Notes: generated from the sequence alone by a model not told the origin. DNA of 64,000 bases from Bryobacterales bacterium (GCA_016721425.1 JADKID010000015.1:62001-126000), one strand, 5' to 3'. Positions 8,242-17,841 are shown, numbered from the stretch's first letter. Program-made: numbers and translations.

Positions 8242-9270
8242 TCAGGATTGCCGCGGGAGGCTCTTGAGCGCCTGCCCAAGATGCAACACCGCGGCCACTA
8301 CGCGCGGATAGTTCATGCGGATGGGGCCCAGCACGGCCATGCGCGTTTCCAGGCCGCCCGGGGTCATCACGGTGATGCCGATGAGGGATAGGCCCCGCAT
8401 GGACGGATGCGCATCGCCCAGGCCCACCTGCACCTGGACTTCGCCGCTGCGCCCGCCCAGGAACTGATCCAGCAGTTCGATGAGCCGCTGTTTCTCTTCC
8501 AGAGCGCGGAACACATCGCGCATCTTCTCTTTTGTCAGATGCAGGTCCAAGCCCACCAGATACGAGGTGCCGTCCAGAAACACGTGCGGCGCCATGCCAG
8601 TGTTCAGCAGGCCCTGATCGTAGAGCTGAGTGAGCTTGCGCAGGAGATCGTCGTAGGTGGAGCGCTCTTCCTTCAGACGCAGGCCCAGTTCCTCGCGGAT
8701 GGCCTTCATGCTCCAGCCCGCGAAGTTCTGATTTACATAGTTGCGGATGGAGGCGAGTTCGTCCTGGGTGGCCGGTTCCAGCAACTGCGCCACCTGGTTG
8801 CGGATCATGCCGTCGCGGGTGACCACCACCATCAACACGCGGGAATCCGGCAGCCGCATCAGCTCAATCTGTTCCAGAGACTGGCCGCTGTTCGGGATGG
8901 CCGCCACGATGCCGACCTGGCGTGTCAATTCGGTGAGCAAATGGGAGGTGTGCTCGGCGCGTTCCTCCGGGCCGGAGTGCTGTACGAGTTCTTCGCGCAG
9001 ACGGTCCAGTTCGCCGCCCGGCACAGTGCGCGCCGCGGCGGTGCGGGCGAAGTGCTCAAAAGCCTTTGCGGTGGGCACGCGGCCTGCGGAGGTGTGGGGC
9101 TGATCCAGGTAGCCCAGATCGGCCAGATCGGCCATGACATTGCGAATGGTGGCCGGGCTCAGGTTGTCCTTACGGCGGCGCGCGATACTACGCGAGGCCA
9201 CCGGTTCACCGGTCTCGATATACGACTGCACCAGTGCGTGCAGGACTTCGATGGTTCGAGGAGACAACAT
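8242..9270 (-). CDS. hrcA: Heat-inducible transcription repressor HrcA
   Basis: A 342-residue HrcA. The N-terminal winged helix reads LSPRTIEVLHALVQSYIETG followed by PVASRSIARR and SPATIRNVMADL. The GAF-like core and the C-terminal segment containing GLSLIGITVM are typical. It is the first gene of hrcA-grpE-dnaJ. HrcA normally binds CIRCE inverted repeats. I found no TTAGCACTC-N9-GAGTGCTAA-like element in the 144 bp upstream, so autoregulation here is not supported by sequence. Confidence 0.96.
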   Translation of the reverse strand: MLSPRTIEVLHALVQSYIETGEPVASRSIARRRKDNLSPATIRNVMADLADLGYLDQPHTSAGRVPTAKAFEHFARTAAARTVPGGELDRLREELVQHSGPEERAEHTSHLLTELTRQVGIVAAIPNSGQSLEQIELMRLPDSRVLMVVVTRDGMIRNQVAQLLEPATQDELASIRNYVNQNFAGWSMKAIREELGLRLKEERSTYDDLLRKLTQLYDQGLLNTGMAPHVFLDGTSYLVGLDLHLTKEKMRDVFRALEEKQRLIELLDQFLGGRSGEVQVQVGLGDAHPSMRGLSLIGITVMTPGGLETRMAVLGPIRMNYPRVVAAVLHLGQALKSLPRQS

Positions 9271-9285
9271 CGCCCTTCTTCCACG

Positions 9286-9291
9286 ATTATA
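9286..9291 (-). promoter_or_regulatory. Possible -10 box for hrcA operon
   Basis: On the minus strand the hexamer TATAAT lies 15 bp upstream of the hrcA ATG, inside the 10-bp palindrome GATTATAATC. No convincing -35 is found 16-18 bp further up. The leader would be very short, so this is a weak call. Confidence 0.25.
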
Positions 9292-9414
9292 ATCACGGCG
9301 CGAGTCCCCGGCGCTTGGTTAGTTGCGGGGGTGTGCACCGCGGCGGAGCGCCCCGGCATCCCGAAAGGTGCTTCGGGCGCCAGTTCGGAGGGGGCGCGTC
9401 CGGCTCCAGGGTCT

Positions 9415-9813
9415 CTACGCGAGTCCTCGAGACGCCGCGCCGGGCGTAAAGAGCGCCTCGGTTTCCGGCTTCAGCAAAACCCAGAAGCCGTAGAGCGAAA
9501 TGGCGGTGCCGAAGGGGAGGTTCAGCAGATTCACAGCCGCCAGCACGAGGCCGAGAATCCTCGCCCAGGGCCGAAAGTTGTGGAGCCCAAACCCGAGCAC
9601 GAGACAGGGCAGCGACATCGCCAGAATGATGCTCATGACGACGGTGATGATCATCTGGATGACTGCCACCGGGATGGCGGCTTCCTCTCCGGCGGCATGC
9701 GTCAGAATGGCCGGGATGATCTGCGCACCGGCGAAGACCACGAGCGCGGCCAGGACGCCCAATGCGCCCAACGCGATATTCAGCCACGCCAGGATGCGAA
9801 CGTGCGTCGCCAT
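9415..9813 (-). CDS. Small integral membrane protein (DUF4064-like)
   Basis: A 132-residue protein with about four hydrophobic segments (near residues 8-32, 48-70, 80-98 and 100-115) and a short soluble tail. The pattern RILAWLNIALGALGVLAA and a final YGFWVLLKPE resemble small acidobacterial membrane proteins of unknown function. It lies upstream of hrcA on the same strand with a 144-bp gap, so it may be transcribed separately. No function is assigned. Confidence 0.6.
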   Translation of the reverse strand: MATHVRILAWLNIALGALGVLAALVVFAGAQIIPAILTHAAGEEAAIPVAVIQMIITVVMSIILAMSLPCLVLGFGLHNFRPWARILGLVLAAVNLLNLPFGTAISLYGFWVLLKPETEALFTPGAASRGLA

Positions 9814-9960
9814 TCGGTTTCTCTCCTCGAAAGAACTGCCTAGATCATTCTACGCCGGAACCCGGCAGGAAGTTCAGTCAGGAAAAGCCCCAGAACGGGT
9901 ATATAAGTTCAGCAGAGCCTGCCGCGGGACCGATTGGCGCAAAGGCCGCCCCCCGGCCGC

Positions 9961-10146
9961 CTAAGGGATTCCCCGCAAGGCGGCCCGATTTCCAATCATG
10001 TAAAATATAGGAGACGTAACAAGAATCGTGATCGCACGCGCCACGTTGCCGATGGGGTTCCCAGCGAGAACCAGCAGTGATAGACTCAGGTGAATCGCAA
10101 GGCCCGCAACGCCGGTCTGGAGTGGTCTCCAACCTATGGATTTCAT
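9961..10146 (-). CDS. Possible small membrane protein, divergent to GT2
   Basis: This 61-residue frame reads like a real short membrane protein: MKSIGWRPLQ, then a hydrophobic stretch IHLSLSLLVLAG, then ARAITILVTSPIFYMIG. Its ATG at 10146 lies 10 bp inside the divergent GT2 frame if GT2 starts at 10136, but is clear of it if GT2 starts at its second Met (10181). No clear ribosome binding site is seen. It occupies the otherwise empty 9814-10135 gap. Unknown function and uncertain reality. Confidence 0.35.
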   Translation of the reverse strand: MKSIGWRPLQTGVAGLAIHLSLSLLVLAGNPIGNVARAITILVTSPIFYMIGNRAALRGIP

Positions 10147-11749
10147 AAGTTCTCTGGCTTTCCTAGTCGCCCCGTCAAAGATGGACAAGTGGGCTCGCGC
10201 CCTGACCGACAACACGTTTGCCGGCATCCACCAGTTGGACTGGTTCGACTATGCGCTGCTGGTTCCCTACTTCACGCTGCTGACCATCCTCGCCATCTAT
10301 GGTGCTCACCGCTACGCCGTCGTGCGCGGCTACCTGAAATACAAGCACCGCATTCCGCAGGCGCCCGCCAAGCTGTTTGACCAGTTGCCGCGCGTCACCA
10401 TCCAACTGCCGCTGTTCAACGAGCGCAACGTCGTGGATCAGTTGCTGGAAGGGATTCTGAAGGTTCGCTACCCGAAAGCGCTGTTGGAGATCCAGGTTCT
10501 GGACGACTCCACCGACGACACGCACCCCTACACGGAGGCCCTGGTAGCCCGCCTGAAGGCGCAGGGGCACCCGATCGAGTACATCCACCGCACCAACCGC
10601 ACTGGCTACAAGGCCGGCGCGCTGCAGAATGGCATGGCGCTGGCGAAGGGCGAGTTCATGGCGGTGTTCGATGCGGACTTCATCCCGCCGGTGGATTTTC
10701 TGGAGAAGTCGATGCACTTCTTCTCCGACCCCACCATTGGCGTGGTGCAGACGCGCTGGACGTATCTGAACCGCGATCACAGCCTGCTGACCGAAGTGCA
10801 GGCGCTGATGCTGGACGGCCACTTTGCTCTGGAACATGTGGCCCGCTTTGGCGAAGGGCTGTTCTTTAATTTCAATGGCACGGCAGGCATCCTGCGGCGC
10901 GCCATGATCGACGATGCGGGCGGCTGGCAGCACGACACGCTGACGGAGGATTCGGACCTCAGCTACCGCGCGCAGCTCAAAGGCTGGCACTTCCTGTACC
11001 TGCCGTGGATCGAGTGCCCCAGCGAGTTGCCGGTGGATACCTATGGGTTCCAGGTGCAGCAACAGCGCTGGGCCAAGGGCCTGACTCAGGTGGCGATGAA
11101 GCTGTTGCCTACGATCATGCGCTCCAACATCGGCTGGCGCGAGAAGGCGGAAGCGTGGTTCCACCTGACGCCGAATCTCAGCTATCCGCTGATGGTGATT
11201 GTCTCGGCGATGATGCTGCCGGTGATGATGGTGCGGTTTTACATCGGCTGGGGCCAGATGGCGATTGTGGATGCCCCGCTGATCATCTGCTCGTTCTGGA
11301 GCGTGGTGACTTTCTACCTGCTGGCAGAGCAGCAACTGTATCCCAAGACGTGGAAGCGGGCGATTTTCATTCTGCCGTTCCTGTTGGCGATGGGTGTGGC
11401 CCTGACGATCTCGAACACCAAAGCGGTGATTGAGGCGTTGCGCGGGCAGCAGTCTTCGTTTGTGCGCACGCCGAAGTATGCGCCGCGCGCGGCCGGCTCG
11501 AATCTGGGCGCGGTGGCGTACAAGCGGAAATCCGGCTGGCTGCCCTTTGCCGAGATCGGGATGGGGCTGTTCTTCCTCGGCATTGTCGCCTACAGCATTG
11601 AAGTGATGAACTTCTTTGCGCTGCCGTTCCTGTCTATCTTCGTTTGCGGGTACTTCTGGGCTGGTTTTTCGACGCTGTGGCAAGAGTATCAAGCGAAGCT
11701 CCGGCACCAGCGGGAATCGGCGAAAGTGGAAGTGGAAGCGGTCAGCTGA
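10136..11749 (+). CDS. Processive family 2 glycosyltransferase (cellulose-synthase-like)
   Basis: A 537-residue membrane GT2. After one or two N-terminal membrane helices (about residues 30-60) comes the GT-A domain with QVLDDSTDDT, the DxD motif in FDADFIPP (about residue 180), TEDSDLSYRA (TED base) and the processive QQQRW motif (about 308). At least four further membrane helices follow. These mark a polysaccharide or glycolipid synthase acting at the inner membrane. An alternative start is the ATG at 10181. The product cannot be deduced, and no BcsB/BcsZ-like partners are nearby. Confidence 0.85.
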   Translation: MDFISSLAFLVAPSKMDKWARALTDNTFAGIHQLDWFDYALLVPYFTLLTILAIYGAHRYAVVRGYLKYKHRIPQAPAKLFDQLPRVTIQLPLFNERNVVDQLLEGILKVRYPKALLEIQVLDDSTDDTHPYTEALVARLKAQGHPIEYIHRTNRTGYKAGALQNGMALAKGEFMAVFDADFIPPVDFLEKSMHFFSDPTIGVVQTRWTYLNRDHSLLTEVQALMLDGHFALEHVARFGEGLFFNFNGTAGILRRAMIDDAGGWQHDTLTEDSDLSYRAQLKGWHFLYLPWIECPSELPVDTYGFQVQQQRWAKGLTQVAMKLLPTIMRSNIGWREKAEAWFHLTPNLSYPLMVIVSAMMLPVMMVRFYIGWGQMAIVDAPLIICSFWSVVTFYLLAEQQLYPKTWKRAIFILPFLLAMGVALTISNTKAVIEALRGQQSSFVRTPKYAPRAAGSNLGAVAYKRKSGWLPFAEIGMGLFFLGIVAYSIEVMNFFALPFLSIFVCGYFWAGFSTLWQEYQAKLRHQRESAKVEVEAVS

Positions 11750-11756
11750 CCGCTTC
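11735..11756. repeat. 22-bp perfect palindrome over the GT2 stop codon
   Basis: GAAGCGGTCAG is followed directly by its exact reverse complement. The GT2 stop codon TGA (11747-11749) lies inside the right arm. It could fold as a hairpin in RNA, but there is no adjacent T tract, only TTTT about 10 bp further on. It may be a terminator or a protein-binding site. Confidence 0.5.
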
Positions 11757-11982
11757 GCGACCGCCTTTTCGGCCTCGATTCAAAAAACCGTTAGGCATCC
11801 AGCGCCGTTTCGTTTACAATCCTAGTAATCCGGTTGTAGTCTGAGCGCCGCATTCTCCTGTCGCGGCACCCCTAACGACTACCCGCCTCGCTCAACGTCC
11901 TGAGCAACTCCGAGACGCATCCCGGCGCACCCAAGGTGTTTCGCCGTGACGCAGAGATCGACCTCAGGGGAGTTGTCTATCC

Positions 11983-14900
11983 ATGCGAACCACCGGTTCC
12001 CACTCGACCCGTCTACTCTCATTTGCATTCGCGTTGTTACTAGCTGCCAGCGCACTCTTTGGCCAGTCTTATCAGGGCGGGGTCCGCGGCCAGATCCTGG
12101 ACCAGGCCGGAGCCGTAGTTGTAGCCGCGAAAATCACGCTGGTTGATGAATCAGCCGGCACGACGCGTTCCACACTAAGCAGCACTGAGGGCGAATACGT
12201 CTTCACGCAAGTGGTGCCCGCTACGTATTCCCTTGTCGCCGAATCGCCTGGCTTCAAGAAATTCGAGCGCAAAGGCGTAGTCGTCGCCACGCAGCAGTTT
12301 CTCTCCCTGGATCTGAAGGTCGAAATCGGCCAGGTCACCGATAGCGTGCAGGTCACCGAGGACGTCCCGTTGATTGAAGCCTCTACAGCCAGCCAGGGGC
12401 AGGTGCTGGACCGCCAGAAACTGGTGGACCTGCCCAACCTGGGCCGCAATCCCTTCATGATGTCCAAGGTGGCGCTGAACGTGATGCCGGTGGGCAATCC
12501 CGCCTACAACCGGATGCAGGATCAGAGCGGCTCGTCCTCGATCTCCATCGCCGGCGGCCCCGTCCGCGGCAACAACTATCTGCTGGACGGCATTCCGATC
12601 ACCGACGCCACCAACCGCGCCATCGTGATCCCGTCGCTGGAGGCGGTGGAGGAGGTGAAGGTGCAGGCCAACACCTACGACGCGGAGATGGCCCGCACCG
12701 GTGGCGGCATGTTCAATACGTATCTGAAGTCCGGCGGCAATGATCTCCACGGCAGCCTGCTGGGCTACATGCGCCAAACCGATTGGCTGGCCAACACGTT
12801 CTTCAACAACCGCGCCGGCATACCGATCTCAGAGCAACCCTTCCGCAACTACGGCGGCAGCATTGGCGGCCCCATCTCGATCCCCAAGGTTTACGACGGC
12901 AAGAACCGCACGTTCTTCTGGTTGGCATTTGAAGGTTACCGCGATACCCAGGCCAACTCCGGCGATTTTGCCACGCCCTCCATGGCGGAACGCGTGGGCG
13001 ATTTCTCCCAGACCAAATCCAAGGCGGGGGGCCTGCAAGTGATTTACGATCCGCTCACCACCGCCGCCAACGGCACGCGCACGCCGTTTGCCGGCAACAT
13101 CATCCCGGCGGGCCGGCTGGACACAGTCGGCAAGAACATGGCCGCTACATACATGGCGCCCGGCCGCACGGCCCGATACTTCGGCGACCTGAACCTGAGC
13201 GGCCCCACGACGCTGCCCAGCAAGGCGGATCAGAAGACCGCGAAGATCGATCACCAAGTCTTCTCCTGGTGGCGTGCCAGCCTCTCCTATCTCAAGTACA
13301 ACAGCATCGAGCCGGGAGACAGCTGGTTCCCCACGGTCTCGTCGCCCGGCCAGTGGCTGCTGGATCGCAAGGTGGATTCCACCCAGATCAACAACCTGAT
13401 CACGCTCAACCCGACCACGGTGCTGAACATCCGCTACGGCTTCAACCGCTTCCCGAACTACGGCTATCAGAAGAGCCAGGGCTTCAACGTTGCCTCGCTC
13501 GGCTTCGCCAATTCATTCGTGAAGGACATCCCGTCGCAGACGTTCCCGAACATCACGATGGAATCGTTGTACGCCTTTGGCACCAACAACAACTTCTACT
13601 ACGTCCACCACTCGAAGAACTTCTCCACCTCGGTGGCGAAGTACATCGGCCGTCACAGCCTGAAGGCCGGTTTCGACTACCGCCGCATCCACGCCGACGG
13701 CAATGACTTCGGCGATAGCTCCGGCGCCTTCACCTTCAATGACGTGTTCACTCGCGCGACGCCCGGCAGCGCCACCGCCGGCACCGGCGCAGACCTGGCC
13801 AGCATGCTGCTGGGCTACCCGGCCTCCGGCACGGGCTTCATTCCCACCAAACTCTACGACTACGCCGATTACTTCGGCGGCTACGTGCACGACGACTTCC
13901 GGCTCTCCAGCAAGGTCACCCTCAATTTCGGTTTGCGCTGGGAGCGGGAAGCCGGACTTCGTGAGGCCAACAACGGCATGATCGTCGGATTCAACCGCGA
14001 TCTGGTCAATCCCATCGCCGCCGGCGTCACTGGCATCACGCCCAAGGGCGCGGTGCAGTTCGCCGGCATCCGAGGCAACAAGACCACGGTGGGCAATCCA
14101 AACCTCAACAAGCTTGCCCCACGCGTTGGCATCGCCTGGCAGATGGACGCCAAGACCACGGTGCGCGCCGGCTACGGCATCTATTGGGCGCCGCAGTTCG
14201 CCATCGGCGCGCCCTACTCGCCGGAAGGCTACACCGCCACCACGCAGTACGTCGGCAGCTTTGACGGCAATGCGACGCCGGCCGGTATTCTCTCCAACCC
14301 GTTCCCGAACGGCCTGAACAAGCCTGTAGGCAACTCGCTGGGCGATCTCACGGGCATCGGCAACAACATGACGCTGTTTGATCCGGGCGCCCGTTCCCCG
14401 CGGGTGCAGCAGTACTCGCTGGATATCCAGCGCGTGCTACCTGGCGGCGTGGCGCTCACGCTCGGCTATGTCGGATCCCGCACGGCGAACCTGGTGCTCG
14501 GCACCTCCACCATCAACATCAACCAGGTGGAAGGCCGCTACCTTTCCATGGGCAGCGCGCTGACCCAGCGCGTGACGAACCCCTATTTTGGCAATGGCGG
14601 CAGCGGTGTGATCGGCGGCGCCACGGTGACGCAGGCACAACTCCTGCGGCCGTTCTCGGCCTTCGGCAACCTGAACTATCAGTTCTCTGACCAAAACAAG
14701 GCCGCCTACGACTCCATGATCGTGAAGACGCAGAAGCGTCTGGGCAAGGGCATGACGATGCTCGCCACCTGGACGTGGTCGCGCAACATGGACGCCTCCT
14801 CGGGCGGCGCGGCCAACAATCTCAACGGCGGCAATGTCGGTCCGCAGGACGCCTACAACATGGCGAACGAGTATACCCGCTCCAACATCGATTCACCTCA

Positions 14901-15444
14901 TCGCGTGGCCACGGCGTTCACCTACGAACTGCCCTTCGGCAAAGGCAGGGCGCTGCTGAACTCGTCCAAGGCGCTCGACTACGTGGTGGGCGGCTGGTCC
15001 GTCAACACGGTGGGCGTGGTCCAGACCGGGTTCCCGCTCCAGATCCGCCAGAACTCCAACAACAACAGCGTGATCTTCGCTGCCAGCCAGCGCCCCAACG
15101 CCACGGGCTCCGACCCGGCTACCAGCGGCAGCCTGGCTGACCGCATCGACAACTACCTCAGCCCGGCCGCCTTCTCGCAGGCAGCGCCCTACACCTTTGG
15201 CAACGTCAGCCGCACCATTTCCACACGCGGCCCGGGCCAGGTGAACTGGGACATCTCAGTCTTCAAAACGGTTCAGATCTACGAGCGTTTCAAAGCCCAG
15301 TTCCGCGCTGAAGCTCTCAATGCCATGAACACTCCCCTTTTCCGATCGCCCAACACCGCCTTCGGCAACTCGGCCTTTGGACGCATCACCCAGCAGGCTA
15401 ACTTCCCGCGCATGATCCAGCTCGGCATGCGCATCTACTTCTAA
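11983..15444 (+). CDS. Oar-like TonB-dependent receptor with carboxypeptidase-regulatory-like domain
   Basis: A 1153-residue outer-membrane protein. It has a signal peptide (cleavage near LFGQS), a carboxypeptidase-regulatory-like beta-sandwich at about residues 28-120, a plug domain (LPNLGRNPFMM, then GGPVRGNNYLLDGIPITDA near residue 200) and a large beta-barrel ending in the aromatic C-terminus MRIYF. This is the acidobacterial/myxobacterial Oar layout. A GGGGAG-type ribosome binding site precedes the ATG at 11983. The following aminotransferase and SulP genes are on the same strand with small gaps, so the ligand may relate to them, but this is inference. Confidence 0.9.
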   Translation: MRTTGSHSTRLLSFAFALLLAASALFGQSYQGGVRGQILDQAGAVVVAAKITLVDESAGTTRSTLSSTEGEYVFTQVVPATYSLVAESPGFKKFERKGVVVATQQFLSLDLKVEIGQVTDSVQVTEDVPLIEASTASQGQVLDRQKLVDLPNLGRNPFMMSKVALNVMPVGNPAYNRMQDQSGSSSISIAGGPVRGNNYLLDGIPITDATNRAIVIPSLEAVEEVKVQANTYDAEMARTGGGMFNTYLKSGGNDLHGSLLGYMRQTDWLANTFFNNRAGIPISEQPFRNYGGSIGGPISIPKVYDGKNRTFFWLAFEGYRDTQANSGDFATPSMAERVGDFSQTKSKAGGLQVIYDPLTTAANGTRTPFAGNIIPAGRLDTVGKNMAATYMAPGRTARYFGDLNLSGPTTLPSKADQKTAKIDHQVFSWWRASLSYLKYNSIEPGDSWFPTVSSPGQWLLDRKVDSTQINNLITLNPTTVLNIRYGFNRFPNYGYQKSQGFNVASLGFANSFVKDIPSQTFPNITMESLYAFGTNNNFYYVHHSKNFSTSVAKYIGRHSLKAGFDYRRIHADGNDFGDSSGAFTFNDVFTRATPGSATAGTGADLASMLLGYPASGTGFIPTKLYDYADYFGGYVHDDFRLSSKVTLNFGLRWEREAGLREANNGMIVGFNRDLVNPIAAGVTGITPKGAVQFAGIRGNKTTVGNPNLNKLAPRVGIAWQMDAKTTVRAGYGIYWAPQFAIGAPYSPEGYTATTQYVGSFDGNATPAGILSNPFPNGLNKPVGNSLGDLTGIGNNMTLFDPGARSPRVQQYSLDIQRVLPGGVALTLGYVGSRTANLVLGTSTININQVEGRYLSMGSALTQRVTNPYFGNGGSGVIGGATVTQAQLLRPFSAFGNLNYQFSDQNKAAYDSMIVKTQKRLGKGMTMLATWTWSRNMDASSGGAANNLNGGNVGPQDAYNMANEYTRSNIDSPHRVATAFTYELPFGKGRALLNSSKALDYVVGGWSVNTVGVVQTGFPLQIRQNSNNNSVIFAASQRPNATGSDPATSGSLADRIDNYLSPAAFSQAAPYTFGNVSRTISTRGPGQVNWDISVFKTVQIYERFKAQFRAEALNAMNTPLFRSPNTAFGNSAFGRITQQANFPRMIQLGMRIYF

Positions 15445-15473
15445 CGCCGGAACCCAGCTTCAGGAGCACTATC

Positions 15474-16619
15474 ATGATTCCCAATCTCTCTCGCGATCTC
15501 AAGGCGGACCTGGTCAAACGCGGCTTCAGCCGCCGCAACCTGGTCCGCATGACCACCCTGCTGGGCGCCGGCGCTGCCCTGCCCTTCTACAACGAGCCTG
15601 CCCTCGCGCAGCTCTCCAACATCGGGCGGCTCTCGCCCGGCGCGGTGAAGATCAACGCCAACGAGAACCCGCTGGGGCCGTGTCCCGAGGCCGCTGAGGC
15701 GATGCACAGCGTCATCAGCAAAGGCGGCCGTTACCTTTATGAGGAGACCGGCGACTTTGCCAAGACCTTGGCCACGCAGGAAGGCGTCAAGCCCAACTAT
15801 GTGCTGCCGTTCCCCGGATCCAGCGACCCGCTGCACCGCGCGGTGCTCGCCTTCACGTCTCCGGATAAGCCCTTCGTCATGGGCGACCCCGGCTATGAGG
15901 CCGGCCAGCGCGCCGCCAACTTCATCGGCTCCAAGGCCATCCGTGTACCGCTCACCAAGACCTTCGCGCACGACGTCAAGGCGATGGTTGCGGCGTCGCC
16001 CAACGCGGGCTTGATCTACATCTGCAATCCCAACAATCCCACGGGCACCATCACGCCGAAAGAAGACATCGCGTGGCTGATCGCCAACAAGCCGGCAGGC
16101 AGCGTGGTGCTGCTGGATGAAGCGTACATCCATCTGAGCAACGAGGCGTTTGGCTCCGACTTCGTCGCCCAGGACAAGGACGTGATCATTCTGCGCACGT
16201 TCTCCAAGCTCTACGGCATGGCCGGGCTGCGCGCGGGTGCCGCCATCGGGCGGCCGGACCTGCTGGCCAAGATCACCAGCTATGGCGCGGGCGCGCTACC
16301 CGTGACCGGCATGATCGGCGCGAACGCCAGCCTCAAGGTGAAGAACCTGGTAGCCGAGCGGCGCAAGATCATCGGCGACATTCGCGAGGACTGCTTCTCC
16401 TGGATGACCAGCAAGAACTACACGTTCGTGCCGTCGGTGAGCAACTGCTTCATGATCGACGTCAAGCGTCCCGGCATGGAAGTGCTCAAGGCGATGGCGG
16501 CCAAGAACGTCTATATCGGCCGTGTGTGGCCGGCCTGGCCCACGCATGTGCGCGTCACGGTGGGTACGAAGGAAGAGATGGCCAAGTTCAAGACCGCGTT
16601 CGCGGAAGTCATGGCTTAG
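15474..16619 (+). CDS. Tat-exported HisC-like PLP aminotransferase
   Basis: A 381-residue fold-type I aminotransferase of the histidinol-phosphate aminotransferase group: ICNPNNPTGT (Asn binding PLP), VLLDEAYIH, and RTFSKLYGMAGLRAG with the Schiff-base Lys. Unusually, the N-terminus has a Tat-type motif, SRRNLVRM, then a hydrophobic stretch ending in ALAQ, so export to the periplasm is predicted. A strong AGGAG lies 7 bp before the ATG. It sits between a TonB receptor and a SulP permease. The substrate is unknown; a hisC role is unlikely given export and context. Confidence 0.85.
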   Translation: MIPNLSRDLKADLVKRGFSRRNLVRMTTLLGAGAALPFYNEPALAQLSNIGRLSPGAVKINANENPLGPCPEAAEAMHSVISKGGRYLYEETGDFAKTLATQEGVKPNYVLPFPGSSDPLHRAVLAFTSPDKPFVMGDPGYEAGQRAANFIGSKAIRVPLTKTFAHDVKAMVAASPNAGLIYICNPNNPTGTITPKEDIAWLIANKPAGSVVLLDEAYIHLSNEAFGSDFVAQDKDVIILRTFSKLYGMAGLRAGAAIGRPDLLAKITSYGAGALPVTGMIGANASLKVKNLVAERRKIIGDIREDCFSWMTSKNYTFVPSVSNCFMIDVKRPGMEVLKAMAAKNVYIGRVWPAWPTHVRVTVGTKEEMAKFKTAFAEVMA

Positions 16620-16623
16620 CATC

Positions 16624-17841
16624 ATGCGACTTCCCCGAATTCAATACTCGTGGAAGGCCCTGTTTGGCGATGTGAGTGGCGGCGTCATTGCCGCCCTCAT
16701 CGCCTTGCCGTACGGACTGGCCATGGCATCGCTGATGGGATTGCCGCCGGTCCTCGGTCTTTTCACGTCCCTGCTCACCGCACCCGTTACCGCGCTATTG
16801 GGCCGCAACCCGCTGCTCATTGGCGGAACATCGTCCGTCACCGTTCCATTCATCGCCGAAGCCGTGCGCCAGCAGGGCATCGGCGGAGCCGCCAAAGTCA
16901 CGCTTGTCGCCGCTGTCATCATGATGGTCTTCTCCGTACTTCGTCTAGGCCGTTTCATCTCCAAAGTCCCTCACAGCGTGGTTACCGGTTTTTCGTGCGG
17001 CATCGGCGGCATGATGGTTCTGGCGCAGATCAAGCTGCTCTCCTCCATGAAAATGGCGGCGGGCGCCAACTGGCTGGAGCCGTTCCTGTTGGCCATCGCC
17101 GTCACAGCCGCTTGCTTTGTCTCGAACAGATTTTGGCCCAAGGCGCCCGCGCCGCTAATTGCGGTGATCTTCGGATTCCTGGCTGCCTGGGGCTTCTCCT
17201 TGCGCGAGCCTGAAGTGGGCTACCTCACGCTGGCGCTGCCGCCCTTCGCGGGCTTCGCCTGGACACCGAAAGACGTCTACACGGTGCTTCCGGCAGGCTT
17301 CGGTCTGGCCTTTGTCGCCAGCGTCAATATACTGATCACGTCGCGCGTGGTGGAGCACTTCCGGGGACGCCGGCGCTCTGCCAAGCGCGCCGACGCCGAT
17401 GCCGAGCTGGGCGCCTATGGCATCTCCAATGTGCTCGCCGGCATGTTCGGCGCACCGCTGAGCGTTGGCATTCCGGCACGCAGCCTGGCCAATGTGCGCT
17501 GCGGCGGGACTACCCGCATGTCGAATCTTGCTCACGCCGCTGTTCTGGCCGCTGTGATCGGACTGGGGTCCGGCGTGCTGGCGCATATCCCGATTGCGGC
17601 TCTGGCCGGAGTGACGGCGTGGATGGGATTCTGCCTACTGGATTGGTCGGCCTGGCGCCGCATCCCGAAGATGCGCAAGGCGGATGCCGCTGCATTTCTC
17701 TCCACCGCGATTCTGGTGCTGGGCTTCAACGCAGTCGCCGCGGTCGCCGTGGGCTGCGCCGTCTATGGCGTGGAGTGGATGTGGAATCGGACGCGTTCCA
17801 CGAATGCCGGCTCGCCGGTCAGCGCGCAGTCTTCTGCGTAA
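16624..17841 (+). CDS. SulP-family anion permease without STAS domain
   Basis: A 405-residue polytopic protein with 10 or more hydrophobic segments. The SulP-type first-helix signature is ALIALPYGLAMASLMGLPPV, followed by TSSVTVPFIAEA. It starts 4 bp after the aminotransferase stop, so the two are probably cotranscribed. Typical SulP proteins (about 550-600 residues) end in a cytoplasmic STAS domain; this one ends after the last membrane helices. The substrate (sulfate, bicarbonate or dicarboxylate) is not readable. The 3' end overlaps the convergent HExxH gene by 23 bp. Confidence 0.8.
   Translation: MRLPRIQYSWKALFGDVSGGVIAALIALPYGLAMASLMGLPPVLGLFTSLLTAPVTALLGRNPLLIGGTSSVTVPFIAEAVRQQGIGGAAKVTLVAAVIMMVFSVLRLGRFISKVPHSVVTGFSCGIGGMMVLAQIKLLSSMKMAAGANWLEPFLLAIAVTAACFVSNRFWPKAPAPLIAVIFGFLAAWGFSLREPEVGYLTLALPPFAGFAWTPKDVYTVLPAGFGLAFVASVNILITSRVVEHFRGRRRSAKRADADAELGAYGISNVLAGMFGAPLSVGIPARSLANVRCGGTTRMSNLAHAAVLAAVIGLGSGVLAHIPIAALAGVTAWMGFCLLDWSAWRRIPKMRKADAAAFLSTAILVLGFNAVAAVAVGCAVYGVEWMWNRTRSTNAGSPVSAQSSA

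Noticed and set aside
9271..9414. CIRCE operator upstream of hrcA
   Set aside because: Searched for by eye; no TTAGCACTC/GAGTGCTAA-like pair was present.
10175..11707. A 510-codon minus-strand frame opposite the GT2 gene
   Set aside because: Gln/Arg/His-rich shadow. The plus strand has all GT2 motifs.
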